Assembly: GCA_963555705.1 (NCBI GenBank)
Contig: OY743176.1
Coordinates: 38,114,497 to 38,178,496 of the forward strand
Direction of reading: 5' to 3'
Origin: Ligustrum vulgare
Taxonomy: Eukaryota; Streptophyta; Magnoliopsida; Lamiales; Oleaceae
Length of the DNA stretch: 64,000 nt
The translations under genes and the position numbers were made by a program. The notes under the pieces are model-generated. The model was not told the origin of the DNA and searched no databases. It saw only the letters and a program-made list of their open reading frames with translations. The number at the start of each line of letters is the position of its first letter. Within the stretch, counting starts at the first letter, position 1. Below are positions 47,841-58,720 of this stretch, piece by piece.

Positions 47841-47950
47841 CCATGGCTGAATCGTTTTCGGTGAAAGGAACTAACATCCAGCTTCGATATCAACCATCTT
47901 ATCTCTGAAGTAAGATCTCGAGCTAAAACTGTGAAGTAATATTTTTTTAG

Positions 47951-48218
47951 CCTCCATTTGTAACGTGTTTATAAACAAATTTATGAACAACACATTCTCC
48001 CAAATCATTTTTTAACCCCACATATTTCTCCAAATCACTTTTTGACAATATATTTTACCTCGAAAACATCACATTCTTTATAAACAAATAACTTTTACCT
48101 AGTCTTCAGCACGCACATTAACTTGCACACAAAATTCATTCTTTATCAAAACTTGCTAACACCAGCACAATTTTTCTAGAATTCTATTGCTAAATGTTTT
48201 TAGCTTGAATGGAGGGAG
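47951..48218. mobile_element. MITE (~270 bp)
   Basis: Inverted ends CCTCCATT (47,951-47,958) and AATGGAGG (48,208-48,215), with no coding sequence. Internal CCCCACATATTTCTCCAAAT and AAATCACTTTTTGAC blocks are the reverse complement of blocks in the fragment at 21,445-21,620. The 3' half recurs at 51,551-51,659. Confidence 0.6.
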
Positions 48219-48789
48219 GGATGGAACTCCCTTGTCTCTAGTATCCTATCTCAGAAGTTAGAAATCAATTAGGGGTGATCCCACTACGTGTACAGACGGA
48301 CGCCATGAAGATAAGGGATAGAGCAATGGGCCTAAAACCCCGCTTATTTCTTTATTAGGGTTCTATTTTAACCATTGAGATCACAACATGATTTTAAAAA
48401 TAAAGTGAAGTTTTATTATTAAGCAGCTCTTTTTAAAGTTAGAATCAGTCCAGTAAAAGGATTTAATTGACATTTTAAATGTTAATTAATGTTAATAAAT
48501 ACATAATCGAATTTGTTTGGTGAATTTATGAAACTTTTAAACCCATTATAGTGAATGCATCGTATTATGGAATCACTAAAGGATTTTTAGGTTGCAAACT
48601 GGAAATATTGATTGTTGTTGACTACGTGTCATGTTTTGTTCATGTTACAACTAAAAATATTCTTGAACTTCATTTAATTGTTGTCGTATATCGAGCACAT
48701 CTCAAGAAAAGAAAATCTGGAAATTTTATAAAATTTCGGAGCACCAGCATCTCCATTTCTCCATAACGCACATCAGCAACCAACTCTAA

Positions 48790-48828
<39 letters not shown>

Positions 48829-49150
48829 GCACACCCTGAGCCAACCTCTCTAACACACAACAGCCACGCATAACTCCTCCTCTCCTATCACCAGCCGCAA
48901 CCAGCACAGCAACCGCAACCTTCACTCCAGCCAACAGCACTCTCAGCCCACACACAATTCCAGCTCCATCACCAAGCAGCCGCACTCTTCAGCAACCCGC
49001 AGTTCATCGAACATCGGCAACCTCTTCACTTCTCGGCTCAGCCCTCACGGACGGTGGTGATTTGTTGGTTGTGCAGCATCAGTGAAGAAGATGAGCGACA
49101 GCAGCTTCATCAACAAAGACGAGCGACATCAACATCGATGATGGTTGTGC
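48219..49150. other. Unassigned repeat-derived DNA
   Basis: No gene seen. A segment at about 48,480-48,590 (TATAGTGAATGCATCGTAT) has a diverged direct copy at 53,465-53,575. A CT/CA microsatellite lies at 48,788-48,830, followed by a C/A-rich stretch that may begin the following Athila-like LTR. Confidence 0.5.
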
Positions 49151-50504
49151 AGTGGTATGGAAGAACGTAATTTTCAGTTTTTATTTCCTAAACAGTATAA
49201 ATCATTTTAGTGTTGGTTTCATAGTATACAGTGCAATTTTCCCAAAAAATAAACACTACTCTAATTTTAAGTGGGCCTTAAATCCACTTGAAACAAGAAT
49301 AAATTGGAGACTTCTTGGGGTGATTAAAGGGGAGTCTCGTTTGGGCATGAATTGGGAGATGCCGACTTGAGGAGACAAAGTGGCAAGGATTAAAATTGTG
49401 GTCGGCTGGTTGATGATTATGGGAGAGAAACATTTACATATACACATCGGTACATTGGTGGTTGGCAGAGTTTTTGGTGGAATTAAAAGGAGCGGACCGT
49501 GGAGTAGAATCTGGGGCTGAAAGAGAGAAATATATACACAGTCGGTGGATGAATAAGGGAGAGACTTGGATGGAAATCAATAAAAGCTGGTCGACTGGGC
49601 ATTGTCGAAAACAGAGGCTGGAAAAAGGTCTCGGCTGGATTAAGAGGGAGTGCACGGCTACTGCTGGGAAGAAATAAAAAGGGAGAATTAACTGGTCGGA
49701 TCTAAATTTGAGGCATTAATCAATTAATTCCAGATTTTCTTTATCGTTAATGATTCGGGTGATGACTTTCTTTTATCTTTCTCGTTCCCCTTATATTAAT
49801 ATGCTAGGCTAATTCCTTTATGTATTAGATGAAGATGAAACTTGCTATTAATTTATTTCAATTCGATAATTAGTAGTTTAATAATATCTCGTGTTGTCTT
49901 GATTGATTTTGTATGCTTTATTGTTATTATTTGATTGATTGACCACCAATTAAATATATCGTTGTTTGCTGTAATCTTGGAAAGTCACAATAAGTTGGAA
50001 CATTGCATGATCAACACATGAACACTAGATGTTAGGAATAATACTATGACATGTGCAATCTAAAGGATAATTATGTGATTTAATGCGTTCTAAACATTCG
50101 TATTGAGACTAGAAATAGATTCATTTCATGTTTAGGATAGATTTAATTTGTTTTGGAAAATAAAGTTAATTGCATGTGAATTATCGATTGTCAAGCAATG
50201 CATGAATGATTTAAATTGCAAAATTGTTGAATTGAGATAGATGGTAGCAAGAGGATTCGGATTCTAATAAATGCTTCCCATTCATATTTTACTCCAAAAC
50301 ATTTATTTTTATTTAATTTTTATTCATTACAATTTTTAGAATAGACAAACAAAATCACATTTTTATTTATTTGTTTCACTTAATTGAATCGACGATAAAT
50401 TGATAATTATGACTAGACTTTATTCCTAGTGGGAACGATACACTCAACTCATCACAATTATTACTTGTTAACGATCTCGTGCGCTTGCTGGATTCATAGG
50501 AACA
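49150..50504 (+). repeat. Probable 5' LTR of a second Athila-like element (start uncertain)
   Basis: The end is defined by GGAACA immediately before the primer site, as in the first Athila-like copy. The last 100 bp share its layout (GGGAACGATACACTC, TTATTACTTG, CTCGTGCGCTTGC). The left border is not visible and may lie as far back as 48,770. Confidence 0.55.
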
Positions 50505-50510
50505 AGTTTT

Positions 50511-50529
50511 TGGTTCCGTTGCCGGGGAA
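50511..50529 (+). promoter_or_regulatory. tRNA-Asp-type primer-binding site
   Basis: TGGTTCCGTTGCCGGGGAA; it differs from the tRNA-Asp complement TGGCGCCGTTGCCGGGG only at positions 4-5. Complementary in pattern to the site at 13,402, where the first half is conserved and the second is not. Confidence 0.8.
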
Positions 50530-50648
50530 TAACGGATTTAGTATAATTATTATTCAATTAAATTTTAAATTTTTAAGTTTTTATTTTTATTTTGTTTTGG
50601 TTATTCATAGTTTCTTGTTTCCTCTTCACATTGGTCATTGAGTAGTAT

Positions 50649-50980
50649 ATGCTAGGTTTTAACGAGATTGAATTATTACCAATAGATCTTGAAATAGAAA
50701 GAACATTTAGACAACGTAGAAGAGAACAAAGAGAAAATAGGAATATGGATAACAATCAAAATTAAAACCAATTGTCACTTGCTCCTCATAAGCAAGAAGT
50801 GCAAATTCAACCGGAGCAGTTCTCGATAATGCTCAAGCTCTGGTTGGGGATTATGTAAATCCCGCGACCGCCGTTGTACAACAAACAATTGTTTATCCAT
50901 CATTCGGACAGAAAAATTACCACCTTAGACTTGATGTCATAAACTTATTTCAAAATCATCAAGACATTAAGGTGCCATTC
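50649..50980 (+). pseudogene. Athila-like gag N-terminal fragment
   Basis: ATG at 50,649 opens with the same pattern as the copy at 13,573 (LEIERTFRQRRREQ). A TAA at 50,763 and a frame change follow; homology (VYPSFGQKNYHLRLDVIN in a shifted frame near 50,890-50,945) runs to about 50,980, where an unrelated 5S-like sequence takes over. Only the first quarter of gag remains. Confidence 0.7.
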
Positions 50981-51006
50981 CATCATTAGAAAGTCCCCAA
51001 TTAATA

Positions 51007-51050
51007 GTGCTTGGCTTGAAGCAATCTATGATGGGTGACCTACAGGAAAA
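51007..51050 (+). repeat. 5S rRNA-like segment (3' half)
   Basis: GTGCTTGG (51,007-51,014) and GATGGGTGACC (51,030-51,040) with 15 bp between them match the order and spacing in the 3' half of plant 5S rRNA, including the C-box region. The 5' half and the last part are not 5S-like, so this is not a functional gene. The following 100 bp are a low-copy-looking sequence with GAGTGGGACAGT. Confidence 0.5.
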
Positions 51051-51153
51051 TTTTTCTCGGAGAGCGTGCAAGTGAGGACAACGCATGCTGAAAGATCCAT
51101 GTTGGTAGAGTGGGACAGTACGTCATCATCTAACGGCCGTGATAGCCCGTTAA

Positions 51154-51240
51154 GTGAGACTCGTGTCATTACAATCGCACTAGGTAAATACTACTAGTAA
51201 CGGGAGACTCGGGTCATTACAATCACACTAGGTAAATACC
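51154..51240 (+). repeat. Direct repeat, ~37-bp unit
   Basis: TCATTACAATCGCACTAGG (from 51,163) and TCATTACAATCACACTAGG (from 51,212) lie in units starting GAGACTCG and ending TAAATAC. The array leads straight into a trinucleotide repeat. Confidence 0.85.
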
Positions 51241-51423
51241 ACCACCACCACCACCACCACCACTACTACGATTGCTACTACTACTACCACTACCAGTACC
51301 ACGACTACCACTACCACTACTACCACTACCACCACCACTACTACGACTACTACTACCACCACCACTACTACTACCACTACTAATAATAATAACAACAACA
51401 ATGAAAACAACAACAACAACAAC

Positions 51424-51466
<43 letters not shown>
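51236..51466 (+). repeat. Compound trinucleotide microsatellite
   Basis: About 230 bp in 3-bp register passing from CCA through CTA/CGA mixtures, ACA and finally AAT units. The register is preserved throughout. Confidence 0.95.
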
Positions 51467-51550
51467 GATCAAATGACCGAGTCTGATGAATGGAGAAATG
51501 TAACGATTCTTTACAACTAGTAGAGAACTAAGATGAGGTGACCCTATATA

Positions 51551-51659
51551 AACAAATAATTTTTACCTAGTCTTCAACACGCACATTAACTTGCTCACAG
51601 AATTCATTCTTTATCAAAACTTGCTAACACCAGCACAATTTTTCTAGAATTCTATTCCT
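51551..51659 (+). repeat. Second copy of MITE 3' half (see 48,084-48,190)
   Basis: By eye over 90% identical to 48,084-48,190, including AGCACGCACATTAACTTGC-like and ATCAAAACTTGCTAACACC stretches, in the same orientation. Confidence 0.85.
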
Positions 51660-52280
51660 ATGCAAATAACATCTAGGGTAAAATTAAAAATACGGTCAGT
51701 TTAAGATTTTCAAAAGGGAGTCACTCATTTGTCCCCATATTATTAAATTAACACTCATCAATGTAAATGCAAAACTTGAATTCAGTGAGTCGATACAACC
51801 AGCTGAATAACAATTATTAAATCATCCAAGATATCAGTTTTACATAATGCTGCAAAATATATCATATTGGCACAAATTCTATGGGATTATTTTTTTAATT
51901 ACTATTTTTTTTTTCATCGTTATTTTTATAATTTTTTTTTTTTGTCATCAGGCCTTTCTCATGAGATCCAAGAATCGCCTCAGCATCCCATGTTTCCACC
52001 ACAATTCTTATCAGGTAGACAGAAATATTTGAGGTCAATAGTATCTCAATACTTTATTAATGGCGTTTGGAGGTTAAGTGCCAGCTTCAAGGAAAAATCT
52101 CCATGAGCTGCTACTTTGAACCCACCATTCCATGTGTGAATTTTGAAGCTCAGTTAATTTGGACTTGCAAAGAGATTTACTGTTATTTCCAACCGCCGAA
52201 TACATCTTTGTAGTGGGATAAAAAAAATTTGATCAATTTATAATCCTCCATCCCGTACTTTCTATATATTGTACAAAAAG
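51660..52280. other. No recognised gene
   Basis: AT-rich DNA with T-runs at 51,888-51,945. A segment near 52,235-52,255 resembles a Stowaway-type MITE end (CTCCATCCCGTACT) but no partner was found. Confidence 0.4.
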
Positions 52281-52289
52281 ATTCCTACT

Positions 52290-52665
52290 CTACTGATGAT
52301 ATATTGCGTAAGCTTGGCCTTCACATTGTCTGCAGATGCTCGCTTAGTGGCTGGAACTCCGAAAGCTTGAACCATCTTTTTCTCCAATGCGCCTTTGCGA
52401 ATGGTATTTGGGACAATATCTCTACTTCTTTTGACCAACAGCTGGACAGGACAGGAACCTTTAGAAATATGACCCTAGGTGCGTTAAAGGAAAACTTTAG
52501 CTCTCAGTTACTTCTATATGGCAGGCCGCCATTTTCACCGGTATTCACGTCATTTTGACAGCTAGAAACCGAGCTGTTTTTGAGGATCAGGTGATTCGAG
52601 TCCAATACCATACCTTTGCCTTGTTGAGATCCTTAAGCTTTCATGCTAGTCCGAATTGGAACAAA
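52290..52665 (+). pseudogene. C-terminal remnant of a LINE (non-LTR) reverse transcriptase, zf-RVT domain
   Basis: Reads DDILRKLGLHIVCRCSLSGW then NSESLNHLFLQCAFANGIW: the conserved zinc-binding zf-RVT region of plant L1-type LINEs, with the expected HLF..C..A..IW. A frame change near 52,520 is followed by ILTARNRAVFEDQ, the usual sequence just beyond (R-N..IF). The first Cys pair is partly lost (CSLSGW). RT and endonuclease parts are absent, so this is a 3' fragment, as 5'-truncated LINE copies usually are. Confidence 0.75.
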
Positions 52666-52853
52666 ATAATAGGCACAAGTACAAATACTTGATGAAATAA
52701 GAGATGCAAAGTGAAAGTGAATTACTCGTGAATACAAAGGGCTTAAATACAATAACAATTAATTAGACACATGTATCACTTAGAAATATTATTGCACATT
52801 TCATAAGCAAGTGTACGTAAGTGAAAAATGTATGTAAAATGGAAGAGAAGAAA

Positions 52854-53120
52854 TTAAACAAGTTCTTGAAAGAGTTTCAACCCAGCCACCGGTCTGCTTC
52901 CTCCATTATCAAGCTCATCATCACGAGCAAGACCCTCGTCGTCAGAGTCCTAAAGTTTTGTTCTGGTCTTCAGTAGCAGAATGTTTGATTCTTCAGGGTC
53001 ATCAGAATCATCTGCATTTGCTCCACCTCAGCTAATAACTTCAATAACAACCATGGTATTCAACATCTGAACTGTCATCACAGCCAAGGCAGGATCAAGA
53101 ATATTCACTTCACCGATATT
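52854..53120 (-). pseudogene. Possible 3' end of a host gene
   Basis: The minus strand reads ILDPALAVMTVQMLNTMVVI, a stop, then ANADDSDDPEESNILLLKTR, a further stop (TAG near 52,951), and DSDDEGLARDDELDNGG to GLKLFQELV, ending TAA 52,856-52,854. Acidic clusters and non-repetitive composition look like the C-terminus of an ordinary plant protein, not of a transposon. I cannot name it. Two in-frame stops show it is not functional. Confidence 0.35.
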
Positions 53121-53940
53121 TTATTAATAAAATTAGCAGCAATTGTCAGTTTCCTCGATTCATCACATAAAAGTCAAATTAGATAATGATCGCTGAGAAA
53201 GAAAATTGATAGAAAAGAACAAATAAACTTGTGGGTTAAAAAATATTCGGGATTTTCCGGAAAATTCTTAAATTGCTTTGACAAACAAAGAAAAAAAAAA
53301 GTGATGAATAACTGATAAAATTACAAAAAGTAAAACGATCGACTACCCTGAACTCGAAGTGAAAAAGTTACACAAAGATTAGAATTTATTGAGAGAGAGA
53401 GAGCCCCAATGCGATGTGCAAATCATGTGCATGTTAACCTCTTATGGATTTCAATGCATATAAAAAATGTTAATATATACATAATCAAAATAGTCCGGTA
53501 ACTTTATAAATTTTTTAACCTCATTATAGTGAATGCATCGTATCACACAGATTATGTAATCACCAATGGATTTAGAAACTTAAGCCCCTCTATGCAATTG
53601 TTGAATAAGGGTCAAAGTGCAATTTTAAACTAAGGGCTGATTTGTTAATCTGATTAATGATAAGGGCCTATTCTGTAAATTTCTTTGTGGGTCATTTTGC
53701 AAATTCTTTAAATTGGTTTTAAAGTTTTATTTAAAATAGTTTTCAAAATTGATTATGAATGGTTTGACCAAAATTTCAATTTTGACCAGATTTTCAATCT
53801 TGACCCAATTAAAATTTACTATTTAAACTCATGATTTTAAATTGTCGTTAAAATATGATTTTAACCAATTTAGTAACATTGACCTAAATTGAATTTTATT
53901 TTATTTAGGAGTTTTATCCTAAATCCAAATATTAATTCAA
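53121..53940. other. No recognised gene; AT-rich repeat-derived DNA
   Basis: Contains the diverged partner (53,465-53,575) of the 48,480 segment and AGGGCTGATTTG/AAGGGCCTATT phrases resembling LTR-internal repeats. Confidence 0.4.
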
Positions 53941-54490
53941 TTTACCATGATATTATAATTAGAGTTGGACTCCAATTTAATATTTAATTAAAGTTTGATT
54001 TTGATTAAATTAATTTGATAATTGATTAATTTGATTAATTAATTATTAAATTGAAACTCAATTGCCCTGAAAACCTTGATATTGGAGTTGGACTCCGATA
54101 TGCATTTAATTAAAATTTGATTTTAATTAAATTTTGATAATTGATTAATTTGATTAATTAATTATCAAATTCAATTCAATTAGCCCTATAATCTTGAAAT
54201 TGGAGTTATACTCTAATTTAGTATTTAATTAAAATTTTACTTTATTTAAATAAACCCGTCAATTCATTAATTGATTGATTTGTTTAGTTAATTATTAAAT
54301 TACTAAATTGAATTTTATTTTATTTTAGGAGTTTTAGACTAAATTAAGATTTTAATTCAATTTGCCTCTTTTGGAATTAGAGTTGGACTCTAAATTAGTA
54401 TTTGATTAAAATATGATTTTAATTAAATAAGACCCGCTAACTAAAGTTAATTAATTAATTTGATTAATTAATTATTATTATTCTAATCCG
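53941..54490 (+). repeat. AT-rich tandem repeat, ~120-bp unit
   Basis: Four units marked by GAGTTGGACTCC-like words at about 53,961, 54,084, 54,202 and 54,379. Each is followed by TTTAATTAAA and GATTAATTTGATTAATTAATTA. The last spacing is longer (177 bp). Confidence 0.8.
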
Positions 54491-55101
54491 CTTTATCTTA
54501 ATTTGTTTAGACGACCTAAATTGCTAGAAACTTGAAATTTATTTATATAATATTAGATATTATATTATAATACATTTATATGATGAATGTGTATTTAGTG
54601 GATGATTATAGACTCGATCCATGTGATTGGTTGGATGTATGGTTAATTTATTCTGCTTTTGTTGGTTGGGCCTGGGAGCCTATTATTATTTAATTAGGCC
54701 TGCGTGCCTATTGTTTAATTTATTTGGGCTCATGAGCTCTAGTTTGTAGATATGGGCCTGCGCGTCCATTTGATTCAGACGTGCGTGCCAACTAGTATAG
54801 GATACATGTTGCAGCAGCAAATGGAGATTATTGCATTTAGGAATTGACCAACTAGTCTTCTTCATGGCTCGAGAAGACTAGATAGAAATCGTCCATAATC
54901 ATCCATAATATTATTATATGTATAATTAATTGCATGGTTGATGTTAGTTAATATACATAGGAATGATGAGACAAACCCCTCACTCAATATTATATTAAGT
55001 CATATGTTGTCCATTGTTATAATGAAAAACCAGAGTTTACTATCGATGTCAGCTTGTTGAGTCACTCAAGGCTACTCAATGGTAGATATGTTTCTTGATG
55101 C
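54491..55101. other. No recognised gene
   Basis: Contains GGGCCTGSG(T/C)GCCTATT phrases repeated near 54,665-54,790. No protein similarity is visible. Confidence 0.4.
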
Positions 55102-55800
55102 TGTCAAAAATCCTAACCTTGACGTGGCAGGATCTGATGATACTTGATTGCTGGAAGAGATCAATGAATTCGCCTTGGATGTCCTGCAAAAAGGCAAGGA
55201 GGATTCTCCCCGTCGCCCCTCCGGTGTGAGAATTAGTTTTCTGGAAAAAGATAGAGAGAGAATATATAACTGGAAAACGTAAAGAATTGTGAATGAATAT
55301 ATGTGAGCAAAGGAGCTGTATTTATAGGGCTGAAAAAGCCCATAACTTCCTTTATTTAAGGAAGGAGTCCTTATTTCTATAAACTTACCTTTTAGGAAGA
55401 GTTCTAATCTTACAAGAATTGTACTTCCACTTTTTAGGACGTTTCCTTATAGGTTATGGTTTATTTCGAGGGCCAAGCGGGTGGCCCATTGACAAAGCCC
55501 ATGAACGATGAATATTCGGAATCACGTTTGTACCAAGCAATGTAGAGCATAGTGCCCGAGCTAGGCCGAACATATTTTATAATATCTATGTAGGACTTGA
55601 CTAGATCGGGCATGCCCGATCTTTGATGGTCATAAGATCAGACATCAACCTCGGACTGGGAAAACTTATAGATGATAAGTTATTGGACCGGGCACGGAAA
55701 AGGCCGGGATATAAGGCCGACCATGTTATCGAGATGGGCCAACCCAGTGTATTCTTTTCATAGGCCCATACCTCAAATGACCGGAAAAATAGCCCGATCA
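55102..55800 (-). repeat. 3' LTR of the Tat element (outer border tentative)
   Basis: It begins, on the minus strand, TGATCGGGC at 55,800 right after the polypurine tract. A TATAAATA box (55,326-55,319) supports an LTR promoter. The proposed end TTTTTGACA at 55,102 is a guess, because the 5' LTR is outside the window. Confidence 0.6.
55319..55326 (-). promoter_or_regulatory. LTR TATA box
   Basis: The minus strand reads CCTATAAATACAGC, a strong plant TATA box, in the middle of the 3' LTR and in the direction of gag-pol. Confidence 0.65.
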
Positions 55801-56009
55801 TTGGCCCCCGTGCATCAGGGATCGACGATTGATGCCTGAATGCAATTAACTCATGATGCTATTATCTTCATTAATGATGCCTATTTCCCAACTCATTTTT
55901 ATTTATTATTTACTTTAATGCGTTGCGTAATTAATAGCGTGCGATCAGATGGCTGCCACGTGTCAAAAGTGAAAGGCTGTGATTCAAAAATTTTCCCGCC
56001 TATTTTTGA

Positions 56010-56019
56010 CTATATATAG
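56010..56019 (+). promoter_or_regulatory. TATA box of the antisense gene
   Basis: CTATATATAGG on the plus strand, 160 bp before the antisense gene's ATG and outside the LTR. It opposes the element's own transcription. Confidence 0.6.
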
Positions 56020-56177
56020 GTGGTCCCTATACCCTCAGTCTTTTTACTTTGTGATTTTGTGAGAACCAGAGAACTCCTCGAGTGACCTAGCACGACCTCA
56101 TTTACCAACAAAATTTTCTTTTAGGTAAGCTCGACCACACCCGACCTTTTTAAACTTCGTAACTTATTGTTAGAAAA

Positions 56178-58056
56178 ATGGCCAGGAAAGTGAATATCAT
56201 AGACCTTAGGGAAATTGAGAATCTGGATGAACCCTTAGAAGTTGAGCCCATAGGCTTTTATCAACCACCACCTTCCCATGATGAGGAGTCGGGCGGTGAG
56301 GAGGGGGTGGAGGATGATGCCGACCTAGGTAGAGGGACTGGTGAGGAAGACCTGGAGCTCCCGTCCTTTAGCAGTAGGAGGAAAGAGCACATGGTTGAGG
56401 CCGATATGCGGAAGTTCGGGATTTTCGAGGAATACGTAGCCCGAACTCCTGAGGGAGATGACGTCTCTTACCACTGCCGGGAGGGGGAAATGGTAGTATT
56501 TGACGAGTCCCTCATGGCCGGGCTTAGGTTTCCATTAGACCACTTTTTTATTGACTTTCTTCTTACTGCTAGCATCGTCCCGGGCCAACTCGCACCTAAT
56601 GGGTGGAGGATTCTTGTGTATTTCTTCGTTTTGTGTAGAAGTCTAGGAATAGAACCCACGGTTGACCTGTGCAAGCGTCTATTAGATTTGAAGTACTTTC
56701 CTTGATGCAACTGCTTCGTCTATTTAAGCGGGAAGGGACGTTTTGAAGTTCCCTGGGTCCCTTCCTCAATAAAATACTGGAAGGAGAGATTTTTCTTCGT
56801 AAAGCCTCGGGCCGGGGAGAACATTTTTTTGTCGACTTTTAGAAGACCTGATGTAGATAGTTTTAATAGGATGGGGAATAAAACTGAGGAGGGGATGGCC
56901 GACCTTCTTGCCAACGCCATTAGGGTGTGTGATTTTGGCTTGTTGGCTGAGGAGGCTTCCGACCTGACCACTAATGAAATTTTGGGCCAGGTTGGTCTCG
57001 ACCTTCAGCCCGGTAGTTCTTGGCCTTGTAAATTAAGTAAATATTACTTTTTTGGAATTTTTACGACTTTCTTTCTCCGTTTCACCGCTCATCCTCCTCT
57101 TTTAATTTTTTGGCAGGGATGACTTTTGATGGTGATAGACTGAAGAAGGCGGCCGAGGAAAGGGCCCGGGCTGTTGCCCAAAAAAGAAAGGATGACAAAG
57201 TCGTGAGGCGCCGTTACCAGAAAAGGCCCCAAAAAGACACTTCCGGGGTAGGAGAGACCTCGAGGAGGAGTGCAGAGGTTCCTCCTCAGACTAGTATAGA
57301 AACGAGCCGCCCACCTCCTCGCGATCAACCCGTGCACGTGTCTCCGACACCTGATGGGCCCAGTTTGGCTGACCTAAGGGCCAAGCTGGAGGAAGGCCTT
57401 CATCCGAGCCTTCTGGAGAAGTACACCGAGGAGGTGTCTATTGAGAAGGGAGTAGACCACTTCCTTAATGCAGTGGTGAAGGTACGATTCCTCCTTGCGT
57501 CGTACATTGATTTTTCTTTGTTTTTTATTGAAGTTTTTGTCCTGACCTGCAGCTTGCCAGCATTGGTCGAGGCCTCATTAATCAAGGCGTCAAGCGAGGG
57601 GAGACCTCGAGCCAGCTCCTTCACTCCGTACAATATGAAGCAACCAAGGCTCGGGCTGTGGAGGAAAAACTGTCTCGCGTAGAGTCTGACATGGGATTGA
57701 TGACCCAAGACTGAGACCTTGCCCGGGAGGAAAACGCAAAACTTGCAGAGGAGCTTCGCCGGGCACGGGAAGAAATTGAGGCCGCCAAGGTCGAGGCTGT
57801 TGAATCCTATAAGAAATCTGAGGAGTACGACCTGGCTCTAGGAAACTACGCCTTAGAGTCATATTCTCAAGGGATGAAACAGGCTCGAGCCTGGATTAAG
57901 TTGTATGTGCCCGAGCTCGACACCAGCCCTCTTTCTCAATTCCCTCTGGGGACTGAAGGCCTCGACCTTTCCCCATTCTTGGAGGAGGACGTTGATGTTG
58001 AGGTCAGCTCTGATGAGGAGGCCGAGGAAGTTGGTAATCAAGATCCCTTGATGTGA
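56178..58056 (+). pseudogene. Antisense three-exon gene of the Tat element (putative gypsy-type transposon domain plus coiled coil)
   Basis: Exon 1: 56,178-57,036; intron 57,037-57,116 (GTAAAT...TGGCAG); exon 2: 57,117-57,481; intron 57,482-57,552 (GTACGA...CTGCAG); exon 3: 57,553-58,056. Both introns keep phase. The N-terminal 75 residues are acidic; then comes a domain with FPLDHFFIDFLLTASIVPGQ and LAPNGWRILVYFFVLCRSLG, matching the plant 'putative gypsy type transposon' family often found in Tat elements. Exon 2 is basic and Pro-rich; exon 3 is coiled-coil (EEKLSRVESD, REENAKLAEELRRAREEIEA) with an acidic end. In-frame TGAs at 56,703-56,705 and 57,712-57,714 break this copy. Function is unknown. 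Confidence 0.75.
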
Positions 58057-58427
58057 ATAGGATAATTTTTTGATGTAAAGTCCGGGGTATGCCCCGAGGT
58101 CTTTGTGTAATCAACTTTTGTTTTAATGAAAATATTTTGTTGAAAGTTCGTGCCTTTTTCTAATATGTTTCACTGAGTGTGTGCTAACCAAGGCCGGGAA
58201 TGATCGACCTTTTCAACAATACATAGAGTAGGTCGAGCATGTTCCTTGCAAATGTTAAGTTTTTCTTGATTCCATATAATTATATGATCGGGAAGCGGCC
58301 GACCTTATATTATGATCATAAGAATGGACTTAACCTTTTGTAGCATCAAGACTGAGTTGAATACAACTTGACCTTTTGCCCGACCCTTTCAGTCAATTGA
58401 TCCGGCGGTACCGGCCTATTTTGTAAA
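58057..58427. other. Non-coding 3' region between the antisense gene and the tandem array
   Basis: No ORF. It includes the probable 3' end of the antisense transcript (TTTTAATGAAAATATTTTG near 58,121) and several GACC-rich phrases. Confidence 0.5.
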
Positions 58428-58720
58428 TTATGAGAAATAATTTGTAACGTCTTGCCATGAGACATTGTAAATTATTCGATGAGAAATAATTTGTAACGCC
58501 TTGCCATGAGACCTTGTAAATTATTCATGGAAGAATAATTTGTAAAGTCTTGCCATGAGACATTGTAAATTATTCGATGAGAAATAATTTGTAACGCCTT
58601 GCCATGAGACCTTGTAAATTATTCGTGGAAGAATAATTTGTAAAGTCTTGCCATGAGACATTGTAAATTATTCGATGAGAAATAATTTCTAACGCCTTGC
58701 CATGAGACCTTGTAAATTAC
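58428..58720 (+). repeat. 49-bp tandem repeat with 98-bp dimer order
   Basis: AATAATTT starts at 58,436, 58,485, 58,534, 58,583, 58,632 and 58,681, exactly 49 bp apart. Two monomer types alternate (GACATTG and GACCTTG variants). Every monomer has AATAATTT and AAATTATT arms that can pair around TGCCATGAGAC. Confidence 0.95.

Noticed and set aside
47842..47905. Short ATG frame (MAESFSVKGTNIQLRYQPSYL) after a decayed LTR end
   Set aside because: Only 21 codons before a stop; no domain, and no splice site in phase.
51007..51050. A functional 5S rRNA gene
   Set aside because: The 5' half with the A box is missing and the end of the 3' half diverges.
51228..51425. Poly-valine (minus) and Leu/Pro-rich (plus) open frames
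   Set aside because: Pure products of the trinucleotide microsatellite.
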